A DNA stretch of 64,000 bases. Origin: Agrypnia vestita. Its lineage: Eukaryota; Arthropoda; Insecta; Trichoptera; Phryganeidae. A program made the position numbers and the translations under genes. This document shows positions 55,250 through 64,000 of the stretch, piece by piece. The stretch spans positions 1 through 64,000 of the forward strand of contig JADDOH010004250.1 in the NCBI GenBank assembly GCA_016648135.1. The letters run 5' to 3'. Below the pieces are notes generated by a model that had not been told where the DNA came from, did not search any database, and worked only from the letters and a program-made list of their open reading frames with translations. Within the stretch, counting starts at the first letter, position 1; every line of letters starts with the position of its first letter.

Positions 55250-55850
55250 GCCCTAAATTGTTTATAAAAAGAAATATATTTATCGGCGAGAAAAAACCCT
55301 CGATTAATTACTAAAAAATATACTTAAGAAACTTGTGTTAAAATTTGAGATTGATCGGTTGAGCCGTTTCCGAGAAATCTTTGTCACCGATGATAAAAAG
55401 ACAATTTTGAGAAAAACGGCTATAAAGTGTCAAAAGAGCTTTACATAGAGTAAAAAAACATTTTTTTCTACTTTCGAGTCGTCTGTTCCAGGGCCATACT
55501 TTCACTTTATTCATCTGAATATATTAGAAGGGAACATTTACAATGGACAGGTAAATAAAAGGTACAACGTTTACAATACTTACGTAAAAATAAAAGGGAC
55601 TACTCTCTAGGTGAGCGCTGGCGCTCCGGCCTCGCCACGTGATTACAAATATGCGCGTAACTTTGAAAATAATCGCCGGATTGACTTGAAATTTTCTGTG
55701 TGTTTACTTAAATATGTGTAGGTACATTACGAAATTTAAATTTAAAAAAAATCGATTTTTTGAAAATTCTAACTGTATATAACCCCTTAAGCATTTAGAC
55801 TTCATTTCCACCGCTGTCTTTTGCTCTCGTTCTAAAGTAGAATGTGGAGC
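55250..55850. other. Probable intron of the MVB12-like gene, no exon recognised
   Basis: Directly downstream (minus strand) of the splice donor of the MVB12 exon. AT-rich; no conserved exon seen. Further exons may lie beyond the repeats to the left or outside the window. Confidence 0.4.
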
Positions 55851-55854
55851 TCAC

Positions 55855-56110
55855 CCTCGGACTTGGAGATGCAGAGGTAGCGGCAGGAGCGCTTGCCGAA
55901 GAGCAGCGGCTGGCGCCACAGGTCGGCGTCCGAGTCCTCGTCGTAGGTCTTCAGGATGGGCCAGTAGCCGGGCGGGCAGCGGCCGCCGTGCTCCACCACG
56001 TGCAGCGCCGTGATGGGCCGCTCGTCCGGGAGCGTCTCGCTCAGCGTGCCCATCACGCCGCCGCCGCCGCCCGGCTCCGACTGGAACTTGGACGCCTTGG
56101 ACTTGGACAT
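55855..56110 (-). CDS. Mvb12: First coding exon of an ESCRT-I subunit MVB12-like gene (MABP domain)
   Basis: Encodes 85 complete residues from ATG 56110 (A at -3, a good start context). Residues 1-28 are a basic Ser/Lys start and a Gly-rich linker. From residue 32 the MABP domain begins (PITALHVVEHGG, CPPGYWPILKTYDED) and carries the hallmark DADLW and RYLCISKSE. These match MVB12A/B, the ESCRT-I subunit that works with TSG101, VPS28 and VPS37 in sorting ubiquitinated cargo at endosomes; MABP domains bind acidic membranes (family knowledge). The exon ends at 55855 before a strong donor, GTGAGC, in phase 1. A possible acceptor (GCCGGCAG) lies just before the ATG, implying a 5' UTR exon further right. 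The exon is far more GC-rich than its surroundings. The remaining MABP strands and C-terminal part were not found. A DENN-linked MABP protein is less likely. Confidence 0.8.
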
Positions 56111-56499
56111 GCTCCACCTGCCGGCAAATTAAATCTTGTAACTTGGATTCCCCGGAACTCTTATCGTCCGTATCTTTTCACATACCGGACAGAAAAACCC
56201 GATCACAAGCATTCTTCCACTGCAACAAAAGCAACACATCTCACCAAAAAATACTCCACGATCAACAGATTTTCCATCCTAGGAAACGAGCATGCACAAA
56301 TTGCAGATATTCTCAGCGCAAACTTAAGACGTTACCGAAATTTGTCGCTATTTTATAAGAAACCATTATATTTTGACGTCGCATCCGCATGCATCCGACT
56401 GACAGAAGCTTTGCAAGCATAACCGCATTGTATAGAATGTTACTGATCGTCTATGAAAAAACATATTTTTTTTTACTTTTGACTGTCTTTTTTTTAAAT

Positions 56500-56655
56500 T
56501 CTATGCCTCAACAGGTCAAGAGGCCCAATTACAGAAACGAAACAACAAAAAAAAACAGGTTTTAGTAAATCACATGGATTAATTGTGACCTCACCGGGAA
56601 TCGAGCCTGGAACCCTCGGTGTAAAAAGCCAGCGTCATGCCCACTGGCCTCCAAC
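56500..56655 (-). mobile_element. tRNA-derived SINE 'B' copy
   Basis: Complement: GGAGGCCAGTGGGCATGACG, CCGAGGGTTCCAGGCTCGAT and CCCGGTGAGGTCACAATTAA, then TTTCTGTAATTGGGCCTCTT. Lies in the probable 5' flank or intron of the MVB12-like gene. Confidence 0.75.
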
Positions 56656-56789
56656 TACACACATTGACAATTAATTTTCTTTTGGTGTTTTATTCTTTGG
56701 GATGTTTATGAGGATTAGAAAAAATACCAACTCAATATCATCCAAGTTTTAAATAGTTTGAAAAATAATGTTTTTGGGGTTGAGTTCTG

Positions 56790-56955
56790 TCCCGTTACGG
56801 GAATTAATGGGAGTGTTAAAGATAGTCCAATGTTTAACAAAGGAAAGTCAGAAACATTGAGAAAAAAAATGCAAATTTTGATGTCACTTATCTCCACAAC
56901 CATGTAGGTATTGAATCTATCTGTAAAGTAATATCGGTTACATCCTGTACAACAC
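56790..56955 (+). repeat. Dispersed family 'F' half copy
   Basis: AAGATAGTCCAATGTTTAAC, AGTCAGAAACATTGAG and TATCTCCACAACCATGTAGG, ending CGGTTACATCCTGTACA. Confidence 0.65.
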
Positions 56956-57004
56956 ACGTTAATCGATTTATTTATCTCTTTTGAGTTGATGTCGTAAAAG
57001 CATA

Positions 57005-57302
57005 AATGCTTTAGCAGAAAACCCTTGATTTTACTCACATCTGTGCCGACAATATTATCTCAACAAATTTACTGACGCAAAAAAAAACATACAATTTGGC
57101 ATTCAATGCTTTCAGAGAAAACCATTCATTTTACTCACATCTGTGCCGACAATATTATCTCAACAGATTTACTGACTAAAAAAAAACAATTTGGCATTCA
57201 ATGCTTTCGGAGAAAACCCTTGATTTTACTCACATCTGTGCCGACAATATTATCTCAACAAATTTACTGACGAAAAAAAAACCATACAATATGGCATTCA
57301 TA
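57005..57302 (+). repeat. Three-unit tandem repeat of about 100 bp
   Basis: Units start at 57005, 57106 and 57201 (ATGCTTT). Each contains TTTACTCACATCTGTGCCGA and AATATTATCTCAACA, differing mainly in the A-run after ACTGAC. Confidence 0.9.
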
Positions 57303-57890
57303 TGTGTTATAGACAACTGTGAATATTTTTATTTGATGATCAAATTATAAATGAAAGAGCTCACAAGTGAAAATTGGTTTTGACATGTTACATAGGGTTG
57401 CAAAACATTCTCAATGGTGCAACACACCTATTACACTATTATATTGCAGTGTAATATACATATACATTAATATTCTTACTATATAAAAACAGTAGCATAC
57501 AAAGATTAGATTGTGATCCTGGAAATCTAAATCTACAATAACAAAATTGGAATAATAAGTTTGTGTAAGGCAGCTCGGTATGCAAGACTTGTATGCAGTC
57601 ACTTACTTATTAATGCTATTGAATAACTTTAAAAATAACTGTGTTTAAAGGAAAATGAATATTGGAAATCATATCTTTAAGAGAAGGAAAACAAAATTGC
57701 AGTGTCCGTTTCAGTTGCGCATAAAACTGAATCACCTTTTATTTTATAGATAAAGCTTTAATCAATTTAATATTGACTCGTTTTCCTTAACAGATACATA
57801 CATTATTCTAATAATAACACACACTCAACCCATTTTCAATTTTTTACTCAGTTTTTATGTGCATATTGTATTGTATGACATGTGAAAATG
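57303..57890. other. Unassigned sequence
   Basis: No gene or repeat assigned. Confidence 0.35.
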
Positions 57891-57895
57891 TCAAG

Positions 57896-58175
57896 TTAAT
57901 CGACCATATTCTGAAATAAGCAATATTGGTGTTTCTGTATCTTGACACTTATTGTAATGCCGTAAATTTTGATGTTTTAAGTTTGACAGATTTGAAATTA
58001 ATGAATATTTAAGAATAATAATGAAATTGATAGGTTAAGTTATTCACAAATTGTGAATAATTTAACATTTGTTAACGTTTTAGAGCTCTCTGATTGGATT
58101 CATTAATTTCAAACCTGTCCAACAATACTCTCAAGATACAGAAATAGCAATATTACTATTTTCATCTCTTATTCA
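57896..58175. mobile_element. MITE, relative of 21600-21860
   Basis: Inverted ends around GATTTGAAATTAATGAA and TTCATTAATTTCAAACC, with GCAATATTG..TTTCTGTATCTTGA and TCAAGATACAGAAATAGCAA as outer arms. Non-coding. Confidence 0.7.
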
Positions 58176-58422
58176 CCTTTCAATTTCAAATATCCATATA
58201 AACAGTAGATATCTCATTTAGTCTAATAGTATTTAATACAAAAAAAAATATTAAAAAAGTAATTCATAAAAACTCTTCTGAGGGGATGGTTTGGTCACGT
58301 GGAACCTACGTGGCAGGAGAATACAGTCAGTACATCGAGTTGTACGCACTAGTATGAACACATGTGAATATATTTTGAAAAAAAAAAAACGAAATTGAAT
58401 ATTTATCCAAGAGAATAAATAC

Positions 58423-58912
58423 CATAGAACCCTGTTTATTCGAAATTCACGGGACCCAAAAACATTTCAAATTATGCGGAACCCTGTTAATTCGATATCC
58501 AAAGTACAAAAAAAAAAGTCGCAATGCGAAATTTCCCAAAAAATCGTAAAACTCATAAAAGCCATTATTTTGTGAAAAACGTCTGTATTTTTGCATATTT
58601 CAAGAAATCATTTAGAAAACACAATATTTATTATGCTAACACAAAGATCGTGACATTTCTATTATTAAAGTAGCCTATATTGATGTACTTTGCTGTTCTC
58701 ACTTACGAAAAAAAAATCAAAATATTTTTTCAATTTTGTCAAATTTCAAAGGAAATTCGAATTATGTGATCTAAAATGTATTGATTTATAGCGCAAGAGG
58801 CTAAAAATTATTTCGAATTATTAGAGTTAATCCACTAGGAAAATAACATTTTGGGACTTGTGGGTTTGAAAAAATTTGAATTATCGGGGTAATAATTAAC
58901 GGGGTTTTACTG
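58423..58912. mobile_element. pogo/Tigger-like MITE
   Basis: Left ATAGAACCCTGTTTATTCGA and right complement of GGTAATAATTAACGGGGTTT then TACTG, with TTCGAATTA-type inner repeats. CAGTARAACCCCGTTAATTC-like ends are typical of this group. The interior is AT-rich with no transposase. Confidence 0.55.
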
Positions 58913-59039
58913 ATAATTAAAATCGGATCAATTTGATAATAATTGCGATAGGAATGTTACGAGATACATATTTCATTTTAATTAATTTTGTAGAAATTCT
59001 AGTCAAGTATGGCTTATTTCAAAGTACTGATTGCATGCT

Positions 59040-59470
59040 GCTAGTATGTGGAACGTGGAGAGGATGGTGAAGTAAATTTGTGAGACAATTGTTGAAGTAA
59101 GTTTTTGCCAGAGAATTGTTGAAGTAAATTTGCGAGACAATTGTTGAAGTAAATTTGCGAGACAATTGTTGAAGGAAATTTGCGAGACAATTGTTGAAGT
59201 AAATTTGCGAGACAATTGTTGAAGTAAATTTGCGAGACAATTGTTGGAGTAAATTTGCGAGACAATTGTTGAAGTAAATTTGCGAGACAATTGTTGAAGT
59301 AAATTTGCGAGACGATTGTTGAAAGGCAAACAGGAAGAGAGGGCATCCGCAAGAGACCTGATATAATCAGATATAGTCAAATAAGGGAGGACTGCTTTGT
59401 TAAAAAGTTCAACAACCCGATGAATGTGGCATTCTATCCTCTCTGATTATCCCTGTTTGAAAATAGCATG
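59040..59470 (+). mobile_element. RTE-like retrotransposon 3' fragment with internal tandem expansion
   Basis: Left edge (TATGTGGAACGTGGAGAGGA) and right part (AGAGAGGGCATCCGCAAGAG, then ATCCTCTCTGATTATCCCTG) belong to the RTE-like tail. Between them, a 25-bp unit is amplified. A further scrap of the same ORF (GGATGGTTTGGTCACGTGGA) lies at 58278-58315. Confidence 0.7.
59075..59325 (+). repeat. 25-bp tandem repeat, about 10 units
   Basis: Unit GACAATTGTTGAAGTAAATT plus TGCGA repeated with few changes (TTGGAG, TTGAAGG, TGCCAGAGAATTG). Derived from the retrotransposon codons that in other copies read KKLYEASVEG. Confidence 0.9.
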
Positions 59471-59790
59471 ATATTAAGCTGGTCAGTCTAAGGAGAGTGC
59501 ACGATAAGAGGTCCATGATAGACATTATCGAAATTCAAATGGGCCAACGGATAGAACACATTTGTAGAAATGTAAAAATGGAAAAGACAGAGAGCAAGAC
59601 CCAAATAAAAATACAATCGTCAAACAATGGACAAAGAATGCAGACAGACACCCACAGATAATCTCAATAGGGACCAGGACAAAGATGTATCGCGAGCGTC
59701 ATATTCATATTTATTCTTAAATATGACTAAAGAATGGTAAAATGCTTTCCTAATGGCCAAGATATTAAATATGAAACACTCATTATTAAT

Positions 59791-59870
59791 CAAGATACAT
59801 CTTATGGATGTCTCGTAAAGACAATACTATTTTTTATCTGGAAAAGTAGGTATGGAATTATTATTTTAAT
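59791..59870 (+). repeat. Dispersed TIR family 'C' end fragment
   Basis: AATCAAGATACATCTTATGG, ATGTCTCGTAAAGACAATAC and GAAAAGTAGGTATGG match the left end of the family. Confidence 0.6.
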
Positions 59871-59954
59871 ATTTATGTAAATATGACATTCATTCAATGT
59901 TCACTTAGTTTATAAAGACTCAAAGAGCATTATATCAAATAATCTTCTTTTTAT

Positions 59955-60275
59955 TGTGCCCTATCCGTTCAACGGACATTGGATATCATGTTGGCTATAA
60001 GAAATTTATTTACTGCAATCAGGAATAGCTCTGTCAATTTTTTCCTGCATTGTGGAGATGCAAGATCTCGTACTTCTCTGGATGTCACATCACATGTCCG
60101 AGATATAAAAGTTTTCGGATTTTTATTATTTTTACTTCTTTGTCTTTATTCGAACCATAAAATCTTCATTCGTAACTTTGTCCTTCCGGCTTATTTTGAG
60201 TATTCTTTTGTAGATCCGCAAGTCGCCTTATCAATTTTTCAGTACGTCTCCATGCTTTCATTCCATAAAATAATA
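59955..60275 (-). mobile_element. Non-LTR retrotransposon C-terminus, third family
   Basis: The minus strand reads FYGMKAWRRTEKLIRRLADL, IKIRKLLYLGHVM, HPEKYEILHL and, near the left end, the region encoding INFL.. PT of the NKVRIAMMIAN-type tail. Stops interrupt it. This is the abundant insect element whose C-terminus carries Y-x-GH-x-MR-x-PEKY. Confidence 0.65.
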
Positions 60276-60279
60276 TAGA

Positions 60280-61560
60280 GAACACGTATCACGTGATGAT
60301 GGACCATTTTATAAAATAATATCAATTTTATAAAAGAAACACTGACATCCATTAAAAGCAAAAGGATATATACCCACACCATAAAAACATATATTTGAAA
60401 ATAGCAACAAATATATTATTTTACTTCCCTATCCGTTCTATAAGTGCTTAAAGTAAATGTATGATGATGTTTCCATAATAAAAATCAAAAAGGAATGTGG
60501 TGCATTTTATATATTGTGGTTTATGTATTAAAGCAAAAATATGAATGAAAATGTATACCAGCAATTTTTTTTTTTTTTATATATTGTACAGCTTTACTAA
60601 GTAACAGAATATATAAGGCGTATACCTTAATGCACAACTGTTGTATTTTAACTGTGACTATAAGCCATACATTTTGTTGTCTAGAATCTAGACGGGAATG
60701 TGCACATAACAAGTGTAAAGGTCAATGGCATGCTTTGTCTTCAAATTCAGACATAGAAAGAAAGCTGAAAGAAAGAGTAGCAGGGCTGTGTACGAAAAAT
60801 ATGCGATAGAGAACTCAAAAATATACAATCGCAAAAATAAAAAACATTCTCTAAAATTAAGTTGACAAATACAAGAAACAAAATGCACTGGAAGATAATA
60901 ATGTCTTTCTAATTGTCTTAATAAGATAAAAAAATACTTACAATAATCTAGTAACCTTGCTATCAGCCTTTCTCTCCGATAGTGTAATCACAGACTCCAA
61001 ATATTATGCAACAAAAAACAAACACCTGCTACCTTTTCAATAATCACATTGAAATTGTATACCTAATTCATAAATTAACAACTTTATTGCACTTATATAG
61101 CACTCGTCTTCACGCATTAACGCCCATTGTCCGATCGTATACAAATTGAAATGTCGACAAGGTTAATAAGGATTCTCCAGATGAATTCTGTTAACATTTT
61201 AGAACACGAAAACGTGAATTCAAAACATGGAAACCATAATCTAAATTGAATAACAAATATGTGGATATGCACATTCAAAAAAACAATTTAGCACTGCAGA
61301 ACTATTTTATGCGACTGAAAAATACAGCCTCTTCCACCGACCCGGCCGCTTCGAAACAGCACAAAAACTGACAAAAATGGATGGAAACGAAAACAACACA
61401 AAAATATTATTACCGATATTTTGACAGCGATCAAAGTGGAGGTGTACCAACTTTAGAAAAATAAGGCATAGACAAAATAATGCTGCCATGTATCGAACTG
61501 GGGACCATAGATAAGATAATTTGGGAATATTCAGGTTGGTTCACATCTCCTCATTTTAGA
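60280..61560. other. Upstream region of the NDK gene, AT-rich, no gene recognised
   Basis: Only short frames. The last part may contain the promoter and 5' UTR exon of the NDK gene; no core promoter motif could be assigned with confidence. Confidence 0.4.
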
Positions 61561-61633
61561 GTGTGTCATAAGAATTATACGTTTTTTCAACGACCACACT
61601 GAAAACCGCGTTTTGTCGTACGTCATTACCGGT

Positions 61634-61650
61634 ATTCCACTTTGCTTCCA
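61634..61650 (+). other. Candidate splice acceptor before the NDK coding exon
   Basis: TTCCACTTTGCTTCCAG is a pyrimidine-rich tract ending in AG. If used, the exon starts at 61651 and a 5' UTR exon lies upstream. Confidence 0.4.
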
Positions 61651-61659
61651 GCGGGTCGC

Positions 61660-61704
61660 ATGATAGCTACGATATTGTCAATCTTTTCTTTATTTTCAAC
61701 TGCA
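61660..61704 (+). other. In-frame N-terminal extension resembling a signal peptide
   Basis: An ATG at 61660 is in frame with the NDK start and adds [15 protein letters not shown] before the canonical Met: hydrophobic, with Ala-Met-Ala at the junction. Its start context is weak (C at -3, A at +4), so most ribosomes would be expected to start at 61705. Confidence 0.35.
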
Positions 61705-62166
61705 ATGGCCGAAGCACGTGAAAGGACCTTCATCATGGTTAAGCCGGACGGCGTCCAACGCGGCATCGTCGGCAAAATCATCAAGAGGTTCGAACAGAAA
61801 GGATTCAAGCTCGTAGCGCTGAAGTTCGTGTGGCCCACCGAAGAGCTCCTGCAGAAGCACTACGCAGACCTGTCCGCTCGTCCCTTCTTCCCTGGTCTAG
61901 TGAAGTACATGAGCTCCGGGCCCGTGGTGCCGATGGTGTGGGAGGGACTTAACGCTGTGAAGACCGGCCGCGTAATGCTGGGCGCCACCAACCCGGCTGA
62001 TTCAGCTCCTGGGACCATCCGCGGAGACCTGTGCATCCAGGTAGGCCGCAACATCCTGCACGGCTCAGACTCTGTGGAGTCAGCCAAGAAGGAGATCGAC
62101 CTGTGGTTTGGAGAGAAGGAAGTTGTTTCGTGGACTCCGGCCAACGAGGGATGGGTCTACGAATAA
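61705..62166 (+). CDS. awd: Nucleoside diphosphate kinase (awd/NME1-2 type), complete
   Basis: 153 residues, the usual length for group I NDK. It transfers the gamma-phosphate from ATP to NDPs through a phospho-histidine, and acts as a cytosolic hexamer (family knowledge). Visible active-site residues: Lys13 in [10 protein letters not shown], Tyr53, Arg89 in [16 protein letters not shown], Arg106 in PGTIRGD, Asn116 and catalytic His119 in [10 protein letters not shown]; Pro97 of the Kpn loop; conserved C-terminal VYE. The start at 61705 has G at -3 and G at +4 and matches the family N-terminus (AEARERTF). The coding part is a single uninterrupted exon. Introns could still exist in the 5' UTR. 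No poly(A) tract or target duplication marks it as a retrocopy, but that is not excluded. GC-richer than its flanks, as a conserved exon should be. Confidence 0.95.
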   Translation: MAEARERTFIMVKPDGVQRGIVGKIIKRFEQKGFKLVALKFVWPTEELLQKHYADLSARPFFPGLVKYMSSGPVVPMVWEGLNAVKTGRVMLGATNPADSAPGTIRGDLCIQVGRNILHGSDSVESAKKEIDLWFGEKEVVSWTPANEGWVYE

Positions 62167-62251
62167 CTTATTCGGTAGATTGCACTTTATAAAGAAACTA
62201 AACACCGGTATGAATTTTTTTGTAACATGAAATGCCTTACAGTTAATGTGA

Positions 62252-62257
62252 AATAAA
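62252..62257 (+). terminator. Polyadenylation signal of the NDK gene
   Basis: AATAAA 86 bp after the stop codon, followed within about 25 bp by a T/C-rich then GT-rich region (TTTCATCTCTC, TGTGTTTTGTTTC). Confidence 0.75.
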
Positions 62258-62427
62258 TTATTTCATCTCTCACTGCATAAATGTGTTTTGTTTCATCTTC
62301 CTCCAATCCACAATATCCTAGTCACTGAGATGTTTAGAAATTCCTTTTAATATTTCTGTGATCAATGCAGTGTAAGAAAATAATAATATGAGTTTTCCCC
62401 TGAAGAGTTTTATGTCTTGTCACTTTA

Positions 62428-62567
62428 CAGTTGCCGGCAAACTTCTTGAAATTCTGGCGTACTGGGGGAATGCGCAGAAGATGAAATTTGGGTCTCGTTG
62501 GTGGAAAGGTAGATGCGCAAACTTCTCCCCACTACGCCGTAGAATTTCAAATGTTTGCCAGCTACTG
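62428..62567. mobile_element. Short MITE (CAGTWGCCGGCAAAC ends), copy 2
   Basis: CAGTTGCCGGCAAACTTCTT and complement of GTTTGCCAGCTACTG, TA on each side. Opposite orientation to copy 1 at 9115-9257. Confidence 0.8.
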
Positions 62568-62569
62568 TA

Positions 62570-64000
62570 CCATAACTTCCAGAGCATTTTTTTCTACATG
62601 AATGTAACAAGACATGAGGCATACGGAATGTCCCATTGTTCTTTATATCTAAATTTCACCCCATAAACAAACAGTTCACCTATTGTTGAATTGTCCTTCA
62701 TTCATCGCATGTATAAAGTTCTTTGAAATTCTGTACATGCGATGTATAGTTCTGGAAATAGAACAACAAAAGAAGTATCTTAATTAATATGCTCCAATTT
62801 TGTTTTCAAATAATGTCACTAGGTAACTCTCCAAATAAGCCAGTTATATGAAATCAATTATGCCCTCCTTGGAAGTATATAGGAAATAATCCAATACTCA
62901 AACTATCAATAGCAATATCGAACCGACAGTTGTTCATTGGTGTACTTAATTTTCTGGATATATGTATTTTATTATAATAAGGTTTTTTAGTTTACGGGAC
63001 TTAGGTTCTTTATTTTATTTTGCAAACAATGAGGATATTTAATAAATAAAAATCCTCGGTCATTTTGGCTTTATTTACTCAAGGGTTGATCTAAGAACAA
63101 GAAGATTACTAGCCGTCGAGAAATCAAGCAAAAATTAAATTTTCCACGGGCCTAAAAATAGAATTGCTTGCTTGGTAAACCAGCATGCTCTCTATATCAA
63201 CTTCTTCTGAGGCATTTATTGCCCATTTGTGGCTAACATCAAAGAATTACGTCATATAACTACATAAAACATCACATTTATGAACTTTTACATTATTTAC
63301 ATCGCTCAACTGAGTCTTGCCTGGTTATCGCAGCAGGAGCTCCTCTAATTTAATATATTATATATAAATATAAGAACTGTATTTGTACCATAAATTAAAT
63401 AAGTAAAAACATAGTAATTTTCAAATAAATTTAAATTCTTTTATAAAATTTGTGCATCAAATTTTGATTGATAACTCTATGCCAGTTCTCTTGTTACCAG
63501 CTGGGTGTGTTGAAAATCAGTATAAACAATTGAATAATTGGAAGCCAATATAATTTAAGTCCCCTTTTTCAATGGAAGAAACAAAAGGAAAATAGTTTGG
63601 TTATTCATACATCTTGAAACAACAAAAGTTACATTTGGCAGAGCAAAAGTTGAGTTTTGGAAATTTTGAATTTAATCCCATTCAAATCAATGTTATTTTT
63701 ACTACACTGCCTTTGAAATTAGAGAAAATATTAACAATGTTGACTGTTTCATATTCACATTTTTAAATACTTCAAATTAGTTTGACAACATTATAGAGAG
63801 GAAAACTTATGTTTACAGCTGTTATCTCATTTACCAATGCCAACTCAAGGTTAAGTAAGCCTGAACAGTTTTATTCATTATTCTCCAATGATAATTACTG
63901 GGTTTCTGCTAATTATCTTGTATAAAATATAAATTTTGTAAAATAACTTAAGAAAACAGCTTTCTTGATTTCCATTGCCTCAAATAATACAAAAAATTTC
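62570..64000. other. AT-rich sequence downstream of NDK, nothing recognised
   Basis: No open frame, TIR pair or known repeat could be supported. Confidence 0.4.

Noticed and set aside
55844..56422. Long plus-strand open frame (192 codons)
   Set aside because: Antisense shadow of the GC-rich MVB12 exon; Ala/Arg-biased, no domain.
59075..59325. CRISPR-like array
   Set aside because: Repeats are contiguous without unique spacers, in a eukaryotic genome, and derive from a retrotransposon.
62388..62666. 92-codon frame downstream of NDK
   Set aside because: Overlaps a short MITE; no independent coding evidence.

Overview
This is a repeat-dense, AT-rich stretch of an insect nuclear genome, most probably from a moth or butterfly (Lepidoptera). 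Evidence: a 153-residue insect-type nucleoside diphosphate kinase, spliced gene structure, a short TTAGG-type repeat, and a mix of hAT, mariner, PIF/Harbinger, piggyBac and Helitron-like elements, Penelope-like elements, tRNA-derived SINEs and several non-LTR retrotransposon 3' ends. The order-level call is an inference. No bacterial operons, CRISPR arrays or viral genes were seen.

Only two host genes are supported, both near the right end and transcribed away from each other. The minus strand carries the first coding exon (56110..55855) of an ESCRT-I subunit MVB12-like gene with a MABP domain; its later exons were not found. The plus strand carries a complete awd-type NDK open reading frame (61705..62166) with a poly(A) signal. 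They are unrelated housekeeping functions (endosomal sorting, nucleotide metabolism) and need not be co-regulated.

Layout. 0-6 kb: transposase-like exon remnant, tRNA-like foldback, mariner fragment, PIF/Harbinger element, mariner element with TA target sites, MITE. 6-11 kb: non-LTR fragments (one with a nested insertion), MITEs, a hAT element. 11-17 kb: 42-bp higher-order tandem array, 50-bp tandem array, dispersed TIR family, LINE 3' end. 17-32 kb: tRNA-like sequence, Penelope-type inverted pairs, MITEs, a two-exon transposon remnant, a hAT element, SINEs. 32-46 kb: further Penelope-type pairs, piggyBac remnant, 1.76-kb hAT element with intact target duplication, foldback repeats, hAT transposase tail. 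46-56 kb: LINE tail, Penelope 3' ends with hammerhead-like motifs, hAT element, heat-shock-element-like array beside a Helitron-type 3' end, near-perfect 473-bp palindrome, SINEs. 56-64 kb: the two host genes with fewer recognisable repeats.

The most interesting signals are the hammerhead-ribozyme-like motifs linked to GIY-YIG remnants, the phased heat-shock-element-like array, the MITEs sharing one 65-bp core under different outer arms, the young palindrome, and a signal-peptide-like extension upstream of the NDK start. All were read by eye; family names rest on motif recognition, not on searches.
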